Assembly: GCA_039026955.1 (NCBI GenBank)
Contig: JBCCLH010000015.1
Coordinates: forward strand, 49,485-113,484
Direction of reading: 5' to 3'
DNA: 64,000 bases
From: Kordia sp039026955
GTDB lineage: Bacteria > Bacteroidota > Bacteroidia > Flavobacteriales > Flavobacteriaceae
Shown: positions 51,019 through 60,465 of the stretch, piece after piece
Layout: every line of letters starts with the position of its first letter
How positions within the stretch are numbered: the first letter of the stretch is position 1
Made by a program: the position numbers and the translations under genes
Notes under the pieces: model-generated
Databases searched by the model: none
The model's input: only the letters and a program-made list of their open reading frames with translations
Told to the model about the DNA's origin: nothing

Positions 51019-52074
51019 ATGAATCTCTTAAAAATCAAAAACTTTATTTATAAGAACATTGGATACATTGCCTTGTATCTATCTGCCATTCATATATTAT
51101 TTTACTTTTTACATTTCTATAACAGAACCATTCCCGATTTTGTATATCAAACACTACAACTGCTAAATTTTGGCGGTATTGATTTGGTCTATTTGCGAAA
51201 TGACTTTTTAACCATCACCTTTCAATTCGGATCATCATATACCACTAGACCAGCACTTTCCATATTATTTTCATTCTTGTTTTTGATTGGAGCAATCCTG
51301 TACATTAAAAGCAAAAGTAAAGAAAATCGCATTCTCGATTTTGTCTTTTTATTACTGTTTTTAGCGAAGGGGATTGTGATTATCAACTTGGTGATTGCCA
51401 TAAGTGTCAGACCAGAAGCGTATCTAAAACCTCAACTACTCATCTTACTGTTGAAAATGGCATTGATATTTTTTGTAATTCTTGTCTATTTAAGACGAAG
51501 TTTTCGCGAAAAGCAGTTGGTGCAACTTGAAGATGAAGCTGGAATAAAAATATACTTAAACAATGGCGGATTCCCAGAAACGTTACATTACAAAAAAGCT
51601 TCCAGAGGACAACGTTTTTGGATATATCTCATTGATGTACTGTTAATATTTGGAGTTTTTTCCAAATATATCTTTTTAATACCAAGATCTTTTGAAACGC
51701 TACTTGTGAGTACGTTCGGCGAGCGTTTTAGCTTGTATATTTTATTCATTATAGCAAGCAGTTTGTATTATTTATTTTTTGAAGCGATATTTAAAACTAC
51801 ACCCGGAAAGTGTTTAATGAATACGCGCATCATCAACTATAAAAAGGGAAAAATAAAATTCAGTCAATTTGTATGGCGAACGCTTTCGCGAAGAATTCCG
51901 TTTGAACCCTTTTCATTTTTCGGCGACATTGGTTGGCACGATTTATTGTCGACAACAACTGTCGTGAAACAAAATTCAGATGAGGAATACAATCTTGTCG
52001 TAAAAAGTATCTTGATTATTTTTGCATTGCTTATTATTGGAATTGCTGTGGAAAATCTACTAAAAGGTTTTTAA
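51019..52074 (+). CDS. RDD family membrane protein
   Basis: 351 residues. Several hydrophobic segments in the first half (about 20-40, 72-92, 102-122, 138-160) and an RDD-like domain in the second half: R-F-W-I-Y-L-I-D-V-L-L-I-F near 205, and T-P-G-K-C-L-M-N-T-R-I-I near 262. RDD proteins are membrane proteins of uncertain, perhaps transport, function. Lies within the cluster leading to FGase; its stop is three bases before the next ATG. Confidence 0.75.
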   Translation: MNLLKIKNFIYKNIGYIALYLSAIHILFYFLHFYNRTIPDFVYQTLQLLNFGGIDLVYLRNDFLTITFQFGSSYTTRPALSILFSFLFLIGAILYIKSKSKENRILDFVFLLLFLAKGIVIINLVIAISVRPEAYLKPQLLILLLKMALIFFVILVYLRRSFREKQLVQLEDEAGIKIYLNNGGFPETLHYKKASRGQRFWIYLIDVLLIFGVFSKYIFLIPRSFETLLVSTFGERFSLYILFIIASSLYYLFFEAIFKTTPGKCLMNTRIINYKKGKIKFSQFVWRTLSRRIPFEPFSFFGDIGWHDLLSTTTVVKQNSDEEYNLVVKSILIIFALLIIGIAVENLLKGF

Positions 52075-52077
52075 CCA

Positions 52078-52486
52078 ATGGACAAACAGGAGCTAACAAA
52101 CACAAGTGCAGGAATACTAGAAACATTAGTTTTGATTGAAAAACTAAAAACTAAAACAAAAAAGTGTGTTCAAAGACGCAGGCATTTTGGGCATCATTGC
52201 CATAGTTGTGATTGGAGTAGGAGCGTATGGAAGTTTGGAAGAATGGACCGCATTTCCCATCTTTCAGGCCGCGATTGCTTTGGGCGGAATTTTATTGGCG
52301 CTTGCGTTCCGACCGTTGCAACGAGTCAGCAAACAACTTGAAAAACATAAAAAAGCACTGCAAGAATTGGAATCTCTGCTAAAAAAAGATAATTTAGAAT
52401 ACACCACTGATGTCCGTGTTTCGCGCGATCAAAAAGGCGAATATATCATTAAAAAAAGTATCAAACTTACTACTGTAAACTCGTGA
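52078..52486 (+). CDS. Small membrane protein, apparently frameshifted in an A6 run
   Basis: Frame 1 starts at the ATG 52078 and reads 28 plausible residues (MDKQELTNTSAGILETLVLI...), then becomes improbable past the A6 run at 52158-52163. The next frame, readable from a GTG at 52166, continues with two membrane segments (ILGIIAIVVIGVGAYG and FPIFQAAIALGGILLALAF) and a coiled-coil tail of LEKHKKALQELESLLKK type, to 52486. Removing one A joins them into one 136-residue protein. It may be a sequencing or real indel. No family recognised. Confidence 0.5.
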
Positions 52487-52489
52487 TAC

Positions 52490-53041
52490 GTGGAAATTTC
52501 AAGACATTGCTCATTTTGTGAATACAAGAAATTTGATCTCAATGTTGGGAATCTATGCGGATTGACGGATCAAAAAGCAGACTTTGTTAGAAAATGTCCA
52601 AAAATCAAAATAGACTTCAATGCCAAAGAAAAAATTGCCAAAATAAACTTAGAATATAAATCGCTTACTGATAAAAAAGCGAGCGTAATTTGGCATTTGA
52701 TTCTTTACCTAATCATAGGTGTTGCTATTATTTTTGCAGGTATTTACTTTGTGACTGAGATGTCTGATCCCTTTTGGAATTTTGATATGGTTTTTATAGA
52801 ATTAGAATGGTTTGCCGCTGGAACTTTGGCTATCTTTTCAAGTGGAATGTTTGTAATTGGACATGCTTTTAAACCTTTTATAAAATTCACGAATGCTTTT
52901 AGTGTTGTCAAATCACAAAAAAGAGAAATGGAGAATTTATTGGCATTGTATGATTATGATTATAATGTTATTTTTGAAGAAGAAGAGGAATATGAATATG
53001 CCGAAATAAAATTATACAAATCAAAACGACCAATAATCTAA
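52490..53041 (+). CDS. Membrane protein with an N-terminal Cys-rich motif
   Basis: 183 residues from the GTG at 52490. The first ~35 residues contain four Cys (C-S-F-C, then C and C-P) in a zinc-finger-like arrangement; then two membrane segments around 68-88 and 104-126; then an acidic tail with EEEEEYEYAE. The whole resembles other small Flavobacteriaceae membrane proteins, but no named domain. Its neighbour upstream ends 4 bp earlier, so the two probably belong to one operon. Confidence 0.6.
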   Translation: MEISRHCSFCEYKKFDLNVGNLCGLTDQKADFVRKCPKIKIDFNAKEKIAKINLEYKSLTDKKASVIWHLILYLIIGVAIIFAGIYFVTEMSDPFWNFDMVFIELEWFAAGTLAIFSSGMFVIGHAFKPFIKFTNAFSVVKSQKREMENLLALYDYDYNVIFEEEEEYEYAEIKLYKSKRPII

Positions 53042-53059
53042 AAAAGTAGCAGAAGATTT

Positions 53060-53887
53060 ATGAAAAAACTAACCATCGACCAAATTATCACAAAAATCCA
53101 GCAAGAAGAACTCTTTGAAGCTGTTTCTTCAGATTATTCTTTTACCATAAAAATTGATAAATACGTTCCGTATGCTTGTGGTGCGGTGCATGATGGACAC
53201 CAATTTCGACGTGAACTTTGGGAAAACTGCATGCACACAGAGTACGATCGTTGGTTTGAAGAAGATCCTGCGACGAAAGAAATGGTACAAACACACCCGA
53301 TTGTCATTGCCGGAATGGACTCTCGATTTGAATACGATCTAAATCGTGCACCAGAAAGTGCTATCTATGAAGATGCTTGGGGAAAACAATTATGGCACAA
53401 CACCTTGCCAGAAGGTATGAAGGAAAAAAGTTTAGCCAAACATGCTAATTTTTATAAAGTAGTCCACGCGCTGATTGCCAAACTAGAAGAAAAATTTGGT
53501 ATCTGTGTGGTGTATGATATGCACTCGTATAATTGGAAACGTTGGACGCGTGAAGTACCTACATTTAACCTAGGAACGGCGAATGTAGATAACAAACGTT
53601 TTGGTGTGATAATAGAAGATTGGCGTCAGTTACTATCTGAAATAGCATTGCCAAACGGAATCGCTTCTACGTCAAAAATTAACGATACCTTTCAAGGAAA
53701 TGGGTACTTTTTAAAATTCATTACACAGCATTTTAGCAATACCTTAGTTTTGGCAACTGAAGTAAAAAAGATATATTGCGACGAAATTGATCAAATAATG
53801 TTCCCAGAAGTTGTTTTTGCGATTGAAAAAGCCTTAAAAACGCTTATTCCACAGCACGCAAACGACTTTTTTGAAAAATATAGCTAA
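53060..53887 (+). CDS. N-formylglutamate amidohydrolase family protein
   Basis: 275 residues. Family pattern: P-Y-A-C-G-A-V-H-D-G-H-Q-F-R near the start (about residues 35-46), D-M-H-S-Y-N near 152, and an E-V-K-K-I-Y-C-D-E closing strand; these His, Asp and Glu residues are the expected zinc site. It would cleave N-formyl or other acyl amino acids or small peptides. It precedes DUF1704 by 19 bp, same strand, in a cluster with gshB. Confidence 0.8.
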   Translation: MKKLTIDQIITKIQQEELFEAVSSDYSFTIKIDKYVPYACGAVHDGHQFRRELWENCMHTEYDRWFEEDPATKEMVQTHPIVIAGMDSRFEYDLNRAPESAIYEDAWGKQLWHNTLPEGMKEKSLAKHANFYKVVHALIAKLEEKFGICVVYDMHSYNWKRWTREVPTFNLGTANVDNKRFGVIIEDWRQLLSEIALPNGIASTSKINDTFQGNGYFLKFITQHFSNTLVLATEVKKIYCDEIDQIMFPEVVFAIEKALKTLIPQHANDFFEKYS

Positions 53888-53905
53888 GAAAAGAATCTAG
53901 TACGA

Positions 53906-55063
53906 ATGAGTGAAACCAATGTAGCGAGCAAAGTGCTTTTTGAAATTGACAAGTGTATTGACGACTTGGTAAAAAAAGTCGAATTACTCAGTTATGTCAA
54001 TCCAATAAACATGGAAGAAGAGAAACAAAAATTCTTCCAGTCTAAATACTTGACAGATCCTAAGTTTGTCTATCCACAAATTGATTTTGATCGTTTCCGA
54101 CTGCATCGTGAATTGTTCGCACAACCGATTGAACAAATTGAAAATGAAAACACTAGAGCGTTGTACGAAGACATTATTTATGCCTATTCGGGATTGATTC
54201 AATGTATTGAAACCATTGGGACGAAAGATAAATTCTACTACAACAGTTTGCACTCTTTTGGAACGCCTACAGAGCAAGATGTAGAAAACGCAAAATTCAT
54301 TCTACATTTTGAAGAAGAAGACACCAATGATCCGCGATTCCAACCAAAATACACTGCAGACGAGACGGCACAATTGTTCCGAGAATATTCAAAACAATAC
54401 GACTTTTCATATCATATCAAATTTTCTAAAGATATGAGCGCCATTGCGATGGTGTTGAACAATATCAAAACGTTGGTTATCAATGAAAAACATATATTTT
54501 CTGACAATGAAATTTCGGTGTTGACCAATCACGAAATTGGTGTGCACATGGTCACGACGATGAACGGTTTATTACATCCGTTGCATATATTTTCAAACGG
54601 TTTTCCAAACTATGAAGAAACACAGGAAGGTTTGGCGGTATTTTCAGAATACATGAGTAACAATCTGACAGTAAGACGTTTAAAAGAGTTGGCGTATCGT
54701 GTGATTGCGGTAGACAGTTTGGCAAAAGGCTATTCTTTCTCAAAAACCTTCCGCTTATTTGTTAATAATTACGATTTAGATCGAGAAACTGCTTTCAATA
54801 TCTCAACTCGTGCACATCGTGGTGGCGGATTCACGAAAGATTATCTCTATCTCACAGGACTCAAAAAAGTATACAACTATTACAAATCTGGCAAAGACCT
54901 AAAACCATTACTTCGTGGAAAAATTGCGTTGGATTACTTAGATACTATCGAATCGTTAGCAGTCAATAGTTGCGCGGTAAATTCTAAACACATCACGGAT
55001 TCGTACATGGAAAACAACAACACCAACAAAACGGTTGATTTTATTTTAGAGAATTTAAAGTAA
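53906..55063 (+). CDS. DUF1704 metallopeptidase-like protein (QEGLA motif)
   Basis: 385 residues. H-E-I-G-V-H (about residues 212-217) gives a gluzincin-like HExxxH zinc site, followed by the Q-E-G-L-A-V-F-S-E-Y motif (about 238-247) that names the bacterial 'flavohemoglobin expression-modulating QEGLA' family; the same fold includes the eukaryotic tubulin tyrosine carboxypeptidases MATCAP. By analogy it may remove C-terminal residues from small peptides or proteins. Cytoplasmic, directly after the FGase-like gene. Confidence 0.85.
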   Translation: MSETNVASKVLFEIDKCIDDLVKKVELLSYVNPINMEEEKQKFFQSKYLTDPKFVYPQIDFDRFRLHRELFAQPIEQIENENTRALYEDIIYAYSGLIQCIETIGTKDKFYYNSLHSFGTPTEQDVENAKFILHFEEEDTNDPRFQPKYTADETAQLFREYSKQYDFSYHIKFSKDMSAIAMVLNNIKTLVINEKHIFSDNEISVLTNHEIGVHMVTTMNGLLHPLHIFSNGFPNYEETQEGLAVFSEYMSNNLTVRRLKELAYRVIAVDSLAKGYSFSKTFRLFVNNYDLDRETAFNISTRAHRGGGFTKDYLYLTGLKKVYNYYKSGKDLKPLLRGKIALDYLDTIESLAVNSCAVNSKHITDSYMENNNTNKTVDFILENLK

Positions 55064-55071
55064 TTTGATTA

Positions 55072-57996
55072 TTAACGTTTTAACGTAAAGTTTCCTGTAT
55101 ATGTTCTGCCATTGCTAGGTCTTTCAACTCTAAACCAATAATCAGATGACGGCATTGGTCTTCCTCTGTACAATCCGTCCCAACCTTCAGATTCTGGACT
55201 GAGAATCTTTAACAATTTTCCATACCGGTCAAAAATGTAAATTCGCAAATCAGGTTCAGCTCTTGATGAAATGATTTGCCAATGATCGTTAAAACCGTCG
55301 TTATTTGGTGTAAAAAAGTTCGGATAGAATAGCAGATTTATATCATCACTCAAAATACCACAACCATTTTTATCTCTCACATACACCGTGAGATCTCCAG
55401 GCGATAAATTATCAAAAATTGGACTGTCTTGATAAGTAAATCCATCCACAGAAAATTCATAATCGCCAATACCCAACACGAGTACTTCAATTTGATTGTT
55501 GTTTGACGTCCAGTCCTGAATTTCTATGGTTTCTATAATTGCTTCATCAGATTCAATGACTTGTATTGTTTGTACGGATGCACAACTAATCGCAGGAGAA
55601 GACGCATAGTTATTGGTGACTGTTACCGTGTAAGTGACCGCTTCTGTGACGGTAATGGATGTTGTTGTGGCTCCTGTACTCCATAAATATTCGTCAAAAC
55701 CGCTAGGAACACTAAGTTCTATAGATTCATTAGTACATACATATCTAGTAATTGTACCCAAGTCTATATTGGGAGTTTCCTTAACCTCAATAAAAAAAGA
55801 AGTTGTATCATAACAAGTTTCAGAATCATTATTTTGAACACGCACAAAAATTTCTTGCGGATTCGTAATATTTATATAAGCTTCCGGAATTGGATTGGTA
55901 TTCATGTCTGCATCTTCCTGACTTATAAAGTAATTGATAGAGAAGTTTCCAACTTGACCGTCTAATAACAAATCATTTTGTTCAGCTAAATTAAATACTT
56001 CAATTCCGTCATTGCTAATATCATCACAAGTAATCAAATTCCCCACAGTATTTGCTACAAATTGCGCGTTCATTTCCAATTCAAAATCTGTAACAACAAA
56101 ACATTCAGGAGCTTCACTATTTTCTTTTCGTGCAAAAATGGTTTGTGTTGTGTTTTGTAATAGATAATCTACCGGCAATCTATCGGTATCATTTGTTGCA
56201 TTGGCAAACGTTTCATAATAGTATACATCGAATGTGCCATCATTTTGAGTGCCTAATAGTTCTGTATCAAATTGCGATAAATTGATAATTTCTTGTCCAT
56301 CGTTTAAGTTGTCACAAATAAAAGGTACAACCATTGAATTTGCCTGTGGCGTTTCCGCAACGATTAAATTAAAGTCAGAAATTGCATAACAAGAAGGACT
56401 CGTATCAATTGATATCCGTGCAAAAACTTGTTCAGGGTTTGATGTACTGGTGTAATTTGTAGGAAGCGGATTCAAATTTTGCTCTGCATTATTCAAAGAG
56501 ATGAAATAGGCAACTGAATACGTATTGCTTGGATCTTGTCCTGCTAAAACCTCTGCATCTCTTGTTGACAAATCGAAAGTAGCAGTGCCGTCGTTCACGT
56601 TTTCAGCGCAGCGTGTAATATCTGAAATCTCATTCGCAATAGGCGGTTCTGAGATAGTAAATATTCTAGAATATGTCTGCGTAAAGGTCAAAGAATTGAC
56701 AACAACGGTCGCAGTTACGGCAACTTCATAAGTACCTGCCGCGGCATATGCATGCGTTGGATTTTCAAGGATAGAAGTAGTGCCATCTCCAAAATCCCAA
56801 GCAATTGATAAAATTTGGTCGGTGTTAATAGAAAAGCTTGCTTCTGTACACGCAAGATTCCCCTCAATGGCGAGCGTAAATAACGATTGAATAAAAGGCG
56901 GAAATCCTTGTTCTCCGGTCGCCGTTCCTAAACTCACGGCGTTATTTACAAATCCGCAGGCAAGTCCGTCCGCATTCGGATCGTTGATAACACCTACATA
57001 ATTTTGTCCTGGACGTGCGTAATAAATTTTTCTATCAATTCCCAATTGTAGTCCAGCACGTCTTTCCACCGCAGCACGCAATTCTACTCTAGAAGCAGGA
57101 ATATCGGGAGCGGTAATATCAAATTGATGCAATGAGGCATCAGTGATTACATATTCACCAGAAGAAACATATACTTTTTCAGAATTTGGAGAAAACTCAG
57201 CGCCATACACAGGGTTTCCAGTGTCAAGAATCGCTATGGCAGGACTGACAGTTCCTGTATTCAAATCAAAATCATGCAAACAGGCAAAATTCCGATTTTG
57301 ATTACACACAATAATTTTTGAACCATCAGGCGATATTTTTAAATAACCGCGTCCGTCATTGGTTCGACAACTGTTGTAGGTTGATTTTACAGCATTGGTA
57401 TTTAAAGTACCATTAGGAGCAATGCGAAAAGCGTGAAATGTATTGTAATTAGAGCCGTTGTTTGCAAAAGGAGAAGAGTAACCTATTACCCAATAGCCAC
57501 CTAAACCATCCGCGATTGCTGCAATTTTTTCTGCGCTTTTAAATAATAGTTCTATGTTTTTTAGTACAGGCACAATATCACCATTTCCGCCATTCAGTGA
57601 CAAATCTACCACACTGTAAAACAAACCGCCATCTGTAGTATTATTATCCACCGAGAACAGATAATACCTAGTAGGATCATTGGGAAAAGGAACAATAATG
57701 CCCGATTGTGTACTGGTAGAACTTCCTTGAAGTCCAGTGCCATTTGGCATCACGTTATGATTTCGATCCCAAACAGTGCTTCCATCCGTATAAAATAATA
57801 GATCACCATTTAGATCAGAGATAGCAGCACAACCTTCCTCAGTGACCAATTGCCCGTCATTCAACGCTACCGGCGGTCCATTCGTAAAATCGAGTCCCGC
57901 ATTATTCCCAAAATACCAAATGTTAGTTTGTTGTTGTGAAAACACACAAAACATATTAAAACACACAATAAATAAGAGTAATTGTTTTCTCATCAT
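55072..57996 (-). CDS. Large cell-surface protein with PKD domain and T9SS type B sorting domain
   Basis: 974 residues from the ATG at 57996 (the frame extends 30 codons further, but they precede the signal peptide RKQLLLFIVCFNMFCVFSQ). After the signal peptide come beta-propeller-like repeats (~30-350), a PKD domain (W-D-F-G-D-G-T near 430 and ... Y-E-V-A-V-T), several similar Ig-like repeats with conserved Asn-Asn-x-x-G-x and DFELxV strands, and a type B C-terminal sorting domain (F-F-T-P-N-N-D-G-F-N-D-H-W, I-F-D-R-Y-G-K-L, G-W-D-G). Exported and anchored on the surface; probable adhesin (inference). Confidence 0.9.
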   Translation of the reverse strand: MMRKQLLLFIVCFNMFCVFSQQQTNIWYFGNNAGLDFTNGPPVALNDGQLVTEEGCAAISDLNGDLLFYTDGSTVWDRNHNVMPNGTGLQGSSTSTQSGIIVPFPNDPTRYYLFSVDNNTTDGGLFYSVVDLSLNGGNGDIVPVLKNIELLFKSAEKIAAIADGLGGYWVIGYSSPFANNGSNYNTFHAFRIAPNGTLNTNAVKSTYNSCRTNDGRGYLKISPDGSKIIVCNQNRNFACLHDFDLNTGTVSPAIAILDTGNPVYGAEFSPNSEKVYVSSGEYVITDASLHQFDITAPDIPASRVELRAAVERRAGLQLGIDRKIYYARPGQNYVGVINDPNADGLACGFVNNAVSLGTATGEQGFPPFIQSLFTLAIEGNLACTEASFSINTDQILSIAWDFGDGTTSILENPTHAYAAAGTYEVAVTATVVVNSLTFTQTYSRIFTISEPPIANEISDITRCAENVNDGTATFDLSTRDAEVLAGQDPSNTYSVAYFISLNNAEQNLNPLPTNYTSTSNPEQVFARISIDTSPSCYAISDFNLIVAETPQANSMVVPFICDNLNDGQEIINLSQFDTELLGTQNDGTFDVYYYETFANATNDTDRLPVDYLLQNTTQTIFARKENSEAPECFVVTDFELEMNAQFVANTVGNLITCDDISNDGIEVFNLAEQNDLLLDGQVGNFSINYFISQEDADMNTNPIPEAYINITNPQEIFVRVQNNDSETCYDTTSFFIEVKETPNIDLGTITRYVCTNESIELSVPSGFDEYLWSTGATTTSITVTEAVTYTVTVTNNYASSPAISCASVQTIQVIESDEAIIETIEIQDWTSNNNQIEVLVLGIGDYEFSVDGFTYQDSPIFDNLSPGDLTVYVRDKNGCGILSDDINLLFYPNFFTPNNDGFNDHWQIISSRAEPDLRIYIFDRYGKLLKILSPESEGWDGLYRGRPMPSSDYWFRVERPSNGRTYTGNFTLKR

Positions 57997-58208
57997 GCAA
58001 TCAGTAATTGTTGAAAGGCTATCGTAAATTGCGGGGATTGTAAAACTAACATATAAATTTTTAAGAATCAATACGTTTAAAAACATTCTTATACTAACAT
58101 AATTTGAATGCTAAAGTTCATTTTATTTACGAAAAATTAAAAAGATGATAAAGAACAGATGCACTAAAGGACTTTTTAGTACATTAGCAATTATCTAAAT
58201 TTTATAAC

Positions 58209-59963
58209 ATGCTTTCCTACCAAAGTAGATTTAATTGTATCTATATTAAAATCATACTTTCCATGGTGTTTTACAGCGCGTGTGCAATAGGAAATGCGCA
58301 AGTAGATTCACTTTCACGGAAGTCATACCAAGAACTTGTTACCGCATTTCAATCGGCGATTGAAAAAGATGCGCAACTCGCTTTTCAGTATGCAGAAGCT
58401 GCTCATACACTGGCTTCCTCAAAGAACAATCCACAGCAAATAGGAGAGTCATTGTACTTTTTGGCGAAAGCGAACAACGATTTATCTCAAAATAAATTGG
58501 CATTAACACAACTTTCTAAAGTTATACACGTAGCCAATCAACTGAAAGATTCCGTATTGCTGTTTAAAGGAAATGTTTTGAGAGGAAATGTGTATAATGA
58601 TGTGGGAGATGAATCGAATGCATTACAAGCGTATTTGGAAGCTGAAAAAAGCAGTGCGTTCTCAGAAAAATCAAGTGATCTCATTTTATTATTCATAAAC
58701 ATCGCCTTCATCAAAAAACTGCACAAAGATTATAAAGATGCTGTCACCATTTTTACAGAAAACTTGGAGCAGTTGCAAACCATCACAATTGATTCAAATA
58801 AAAAAAGACGTTACGAACTGATCATTTTAATGAATTTGACAGACACGTATTTACGAATGAAGGAAGATGGAAATTCGACAAATATTGAAAAGGCAGAATA
58901 TTACAATACCATTGGACTCGAAAAGTGTGGAGACGATACAGCTTCTGCATTTTACAATGTGCTCCTGATGAATAAAGCCATTATTCAGTTTGAAAAAGAA
59001 GTCTATCAAGAAAGTATTGCCATTGCGCATAAAGTAAAAGCAAAAGCAGAAACCACCAATAACGAAGGATTAACCTGTACAGCGTATTTTTATTTGGGAA
59101 AAAATTACCATCGATTAGAAGACTATCCAGAATCGATTCGTTTTTTCAATTTGGCGTATGACATTATGAAAACTTCAGAGCGAAAGTATTCCAATGAAAC
59201 AATCTTACACGATTTGCAAGCACAGAATTACCTGAGAATTAAGGATATCGACAAAGCAGAGTTTCACTTAGAATTATTTCGGAAACTGATCAAAGCGCAA
59301 GGCAAAAAAGACTTGGAAACTCAAAAAACACTCGCAGATACACACGATCAAAAAATACGAGAAGAGCGGGTTAAAAGATTACAAAATAGTTTAGATGAAT
59401 TGAAACAAAGAAAGCTGTTTTTGTATATCATTTCAGGTGTGTTGGTGGTGCTATTGTTGTTAAGTGTTGTTTTTTACAGACGCAAAGTCCGCAAAATCAA
59501 AGAAAAAGTAGCACAAGTACTAGAAAAAGTAGAAATCTTAGAAAAAAGTCAAGCAGACATTCAAAAGAAACCTGTAAAAAGTGTAGAAAACATCACAGAT
59601 GAAAAAGCACTGAATATCTTAAAAAAGCTTGAAGAATTTGAAGCAAGCGAAGCCTTTTTAGTGCAAGGTTGTACGTTGATTTATGTAGCTGAACAATTAA
59701 ACTCAAACACCACTTATCTTTCAAAAGTAATCAATACCTACAAAGGAAAAACCTTCAACTCCTACATCAACGAACTGCGCATTAACAAAGCATTAATTCA
59801 GTTAAAAAACGACGCCAAACTACGTTCGTACAACATCAAAGGCATCGCAGAAGAGTTCGGTTTCAAACGTCAGGAAACCTTTTCAAGAGCTTTTAAACAG
59901 CAAACGGGCATCTATCCTTCACAATACCTCAAAAAACTGGATCAAACTGCCAAAGATGATTGA
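58209..59963 (+). CDS. TPR receptor-like protein with AraC-type HTH (copy 2)
   Basis: 584 residues, parallel to the protein at 34033-35715: an N-terminal membrane/signal segment (about 10-30, ending AIGNAQ), TPR-like repeats over roughly 40-370 (N-A-L-Q-A-Y-L-E-A-E), a membrane segment about 401-421 and the AraC HTH at the end, with R-L-R/I-N-K-A-L-I-Q-L-K-N-D and Q-T-G-I-Y-P-S-Q-Y-L-K-K-L nearly identical to copy 1. The precursor gene at 60091 follows 127 bp later, same strand. The order matches copy 1. Confidence 0.87.
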   Translation: MLSYQSRFNCIYIKIILSMVFYSACAIGNAQVDSLSRKSYQELVTAFQSAIEKDAQLAFQYAEAAHTLASSKNNPQQIGESLYFLAKANNDLSQNKLALTQLSKVIHVANQLKDSVLLFKGNVLRGNVYNDVGDESNALQAYLEAEKSSAFSEKSSDLILLFINIAFIKKLHKDYKDAVTIFTENLEQLQTITIDSNKKRRYELIILMNLTDTYLRMKEDGNSTNIEKAEYYNTIGLEKCGDDTASAFYNVLLMNKAIIQFEKEVYQESIAIAHKVKAKAETTNNEGLTCTAYFYLGKNYHRLEDYPESIRFFNLAYDIMKTSERKYSNETILHDLQAQNYLRIKDIDKAEFHLELFRKLIKAQGKKDLETQKTLADTHDQKIREERVKRLQNSLDELKQRKLFLYIISGVLVVLLLLSVVFYRRKVRKIKEKVAQVLEKVEILEKSQADIQKKPVKSVENITDEKALNILKKLEEFEASEAFLVQGCTLIYVAEQLNSNTTYLSKVINTYKGKTFNSYINELRINKALIQLKNDAKLRSYNIKGIAEEFGFKRQETFSRAFKQQTGIYPSQYLKKLDQTAKDD

Positions 59964-60090
59964 GGATTTATAAATACGCAATGCTCATACTAGGTAAACA
60001 CTCAGTTTAACCGTTACTTTACCATAAAAATAAATAAGCATTAATTCCAGAGATTAGTTTAGATACATCTCATTTAAAAACTAAAATTGT

Positions 60091-60357
60091 ATGAAGTTAA
60101 AATTCAAAAAGCAAAAAATAGCATCCTTGCGTATTACACACAAATTATTTGGAGGAAACACAACAGAAGGTGGCGATCCAGATACCTCAGATGTTTCTGA
60201 CGGATTGCCAACAAATTTAGATGCGTGTGGTGTTTCTTTTCTTCCAGAATGTACATCTATCAAAAATCCGAATGATTGTCACACGAATGACAGCACCTTG
60301 AAAACGTGGAACCCAGACAGGGAAACCATTCGTATGACCAGAAGACCGCTCTGTTAA
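60091..60357 (+). CDS. Lanthipeptide-type precursor next to second TPR-AraC regulator
   Basis: 88 residues. The leader MKLKFKKQKIASLRITHKLF is a shorter, more divergent relative of the other leaders (basic start, an I-x-S-L segment, GG at 21-22). After a second GG it carries D-P-D-T-S-D at 29-34, also present in the precursor at 33493. The core has four Cys (D-A-C, P-E-C, D-C, L-C) and many Thr and Ser. It follows a TPR-AraC gene on the same strand. No other biosynthetic genes nearby. The precursor reading rests on the leader, the shared motif and the context. Confidence 0.65.
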   Translation: MKLKFKKQKIASLRITHKLFGGNTTEGGDPDTSDVSDGLPTNLDACGVSFLPECTSIKNPNDCHTNDSTLKTWNPDRETIRMTRRPLC

Positions 60358-60465
60358 ATTCAATCGGCAATGCGTTGGATTAATAGATAGTTAGGAGAAG
60401 CATTGATGTGGAATACGGACATGTCAATGCTTTGTTTTTATGCATATTGCCAAAGTTTTCCTATC

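Noticed and set aside
52158..52164. A-AAA-AAG heptamer as a programmed -1 frameshift site
   Set aside because: A -1 shift leads to a stop within about 14 codons; the joined protein needs a +1 change, so an indel or polymerase slippage is more likely.
54552..54743. Minus-strand frame opposite DUF1704
   Set aside because: No motif; opposite the conserved QEGLA region.
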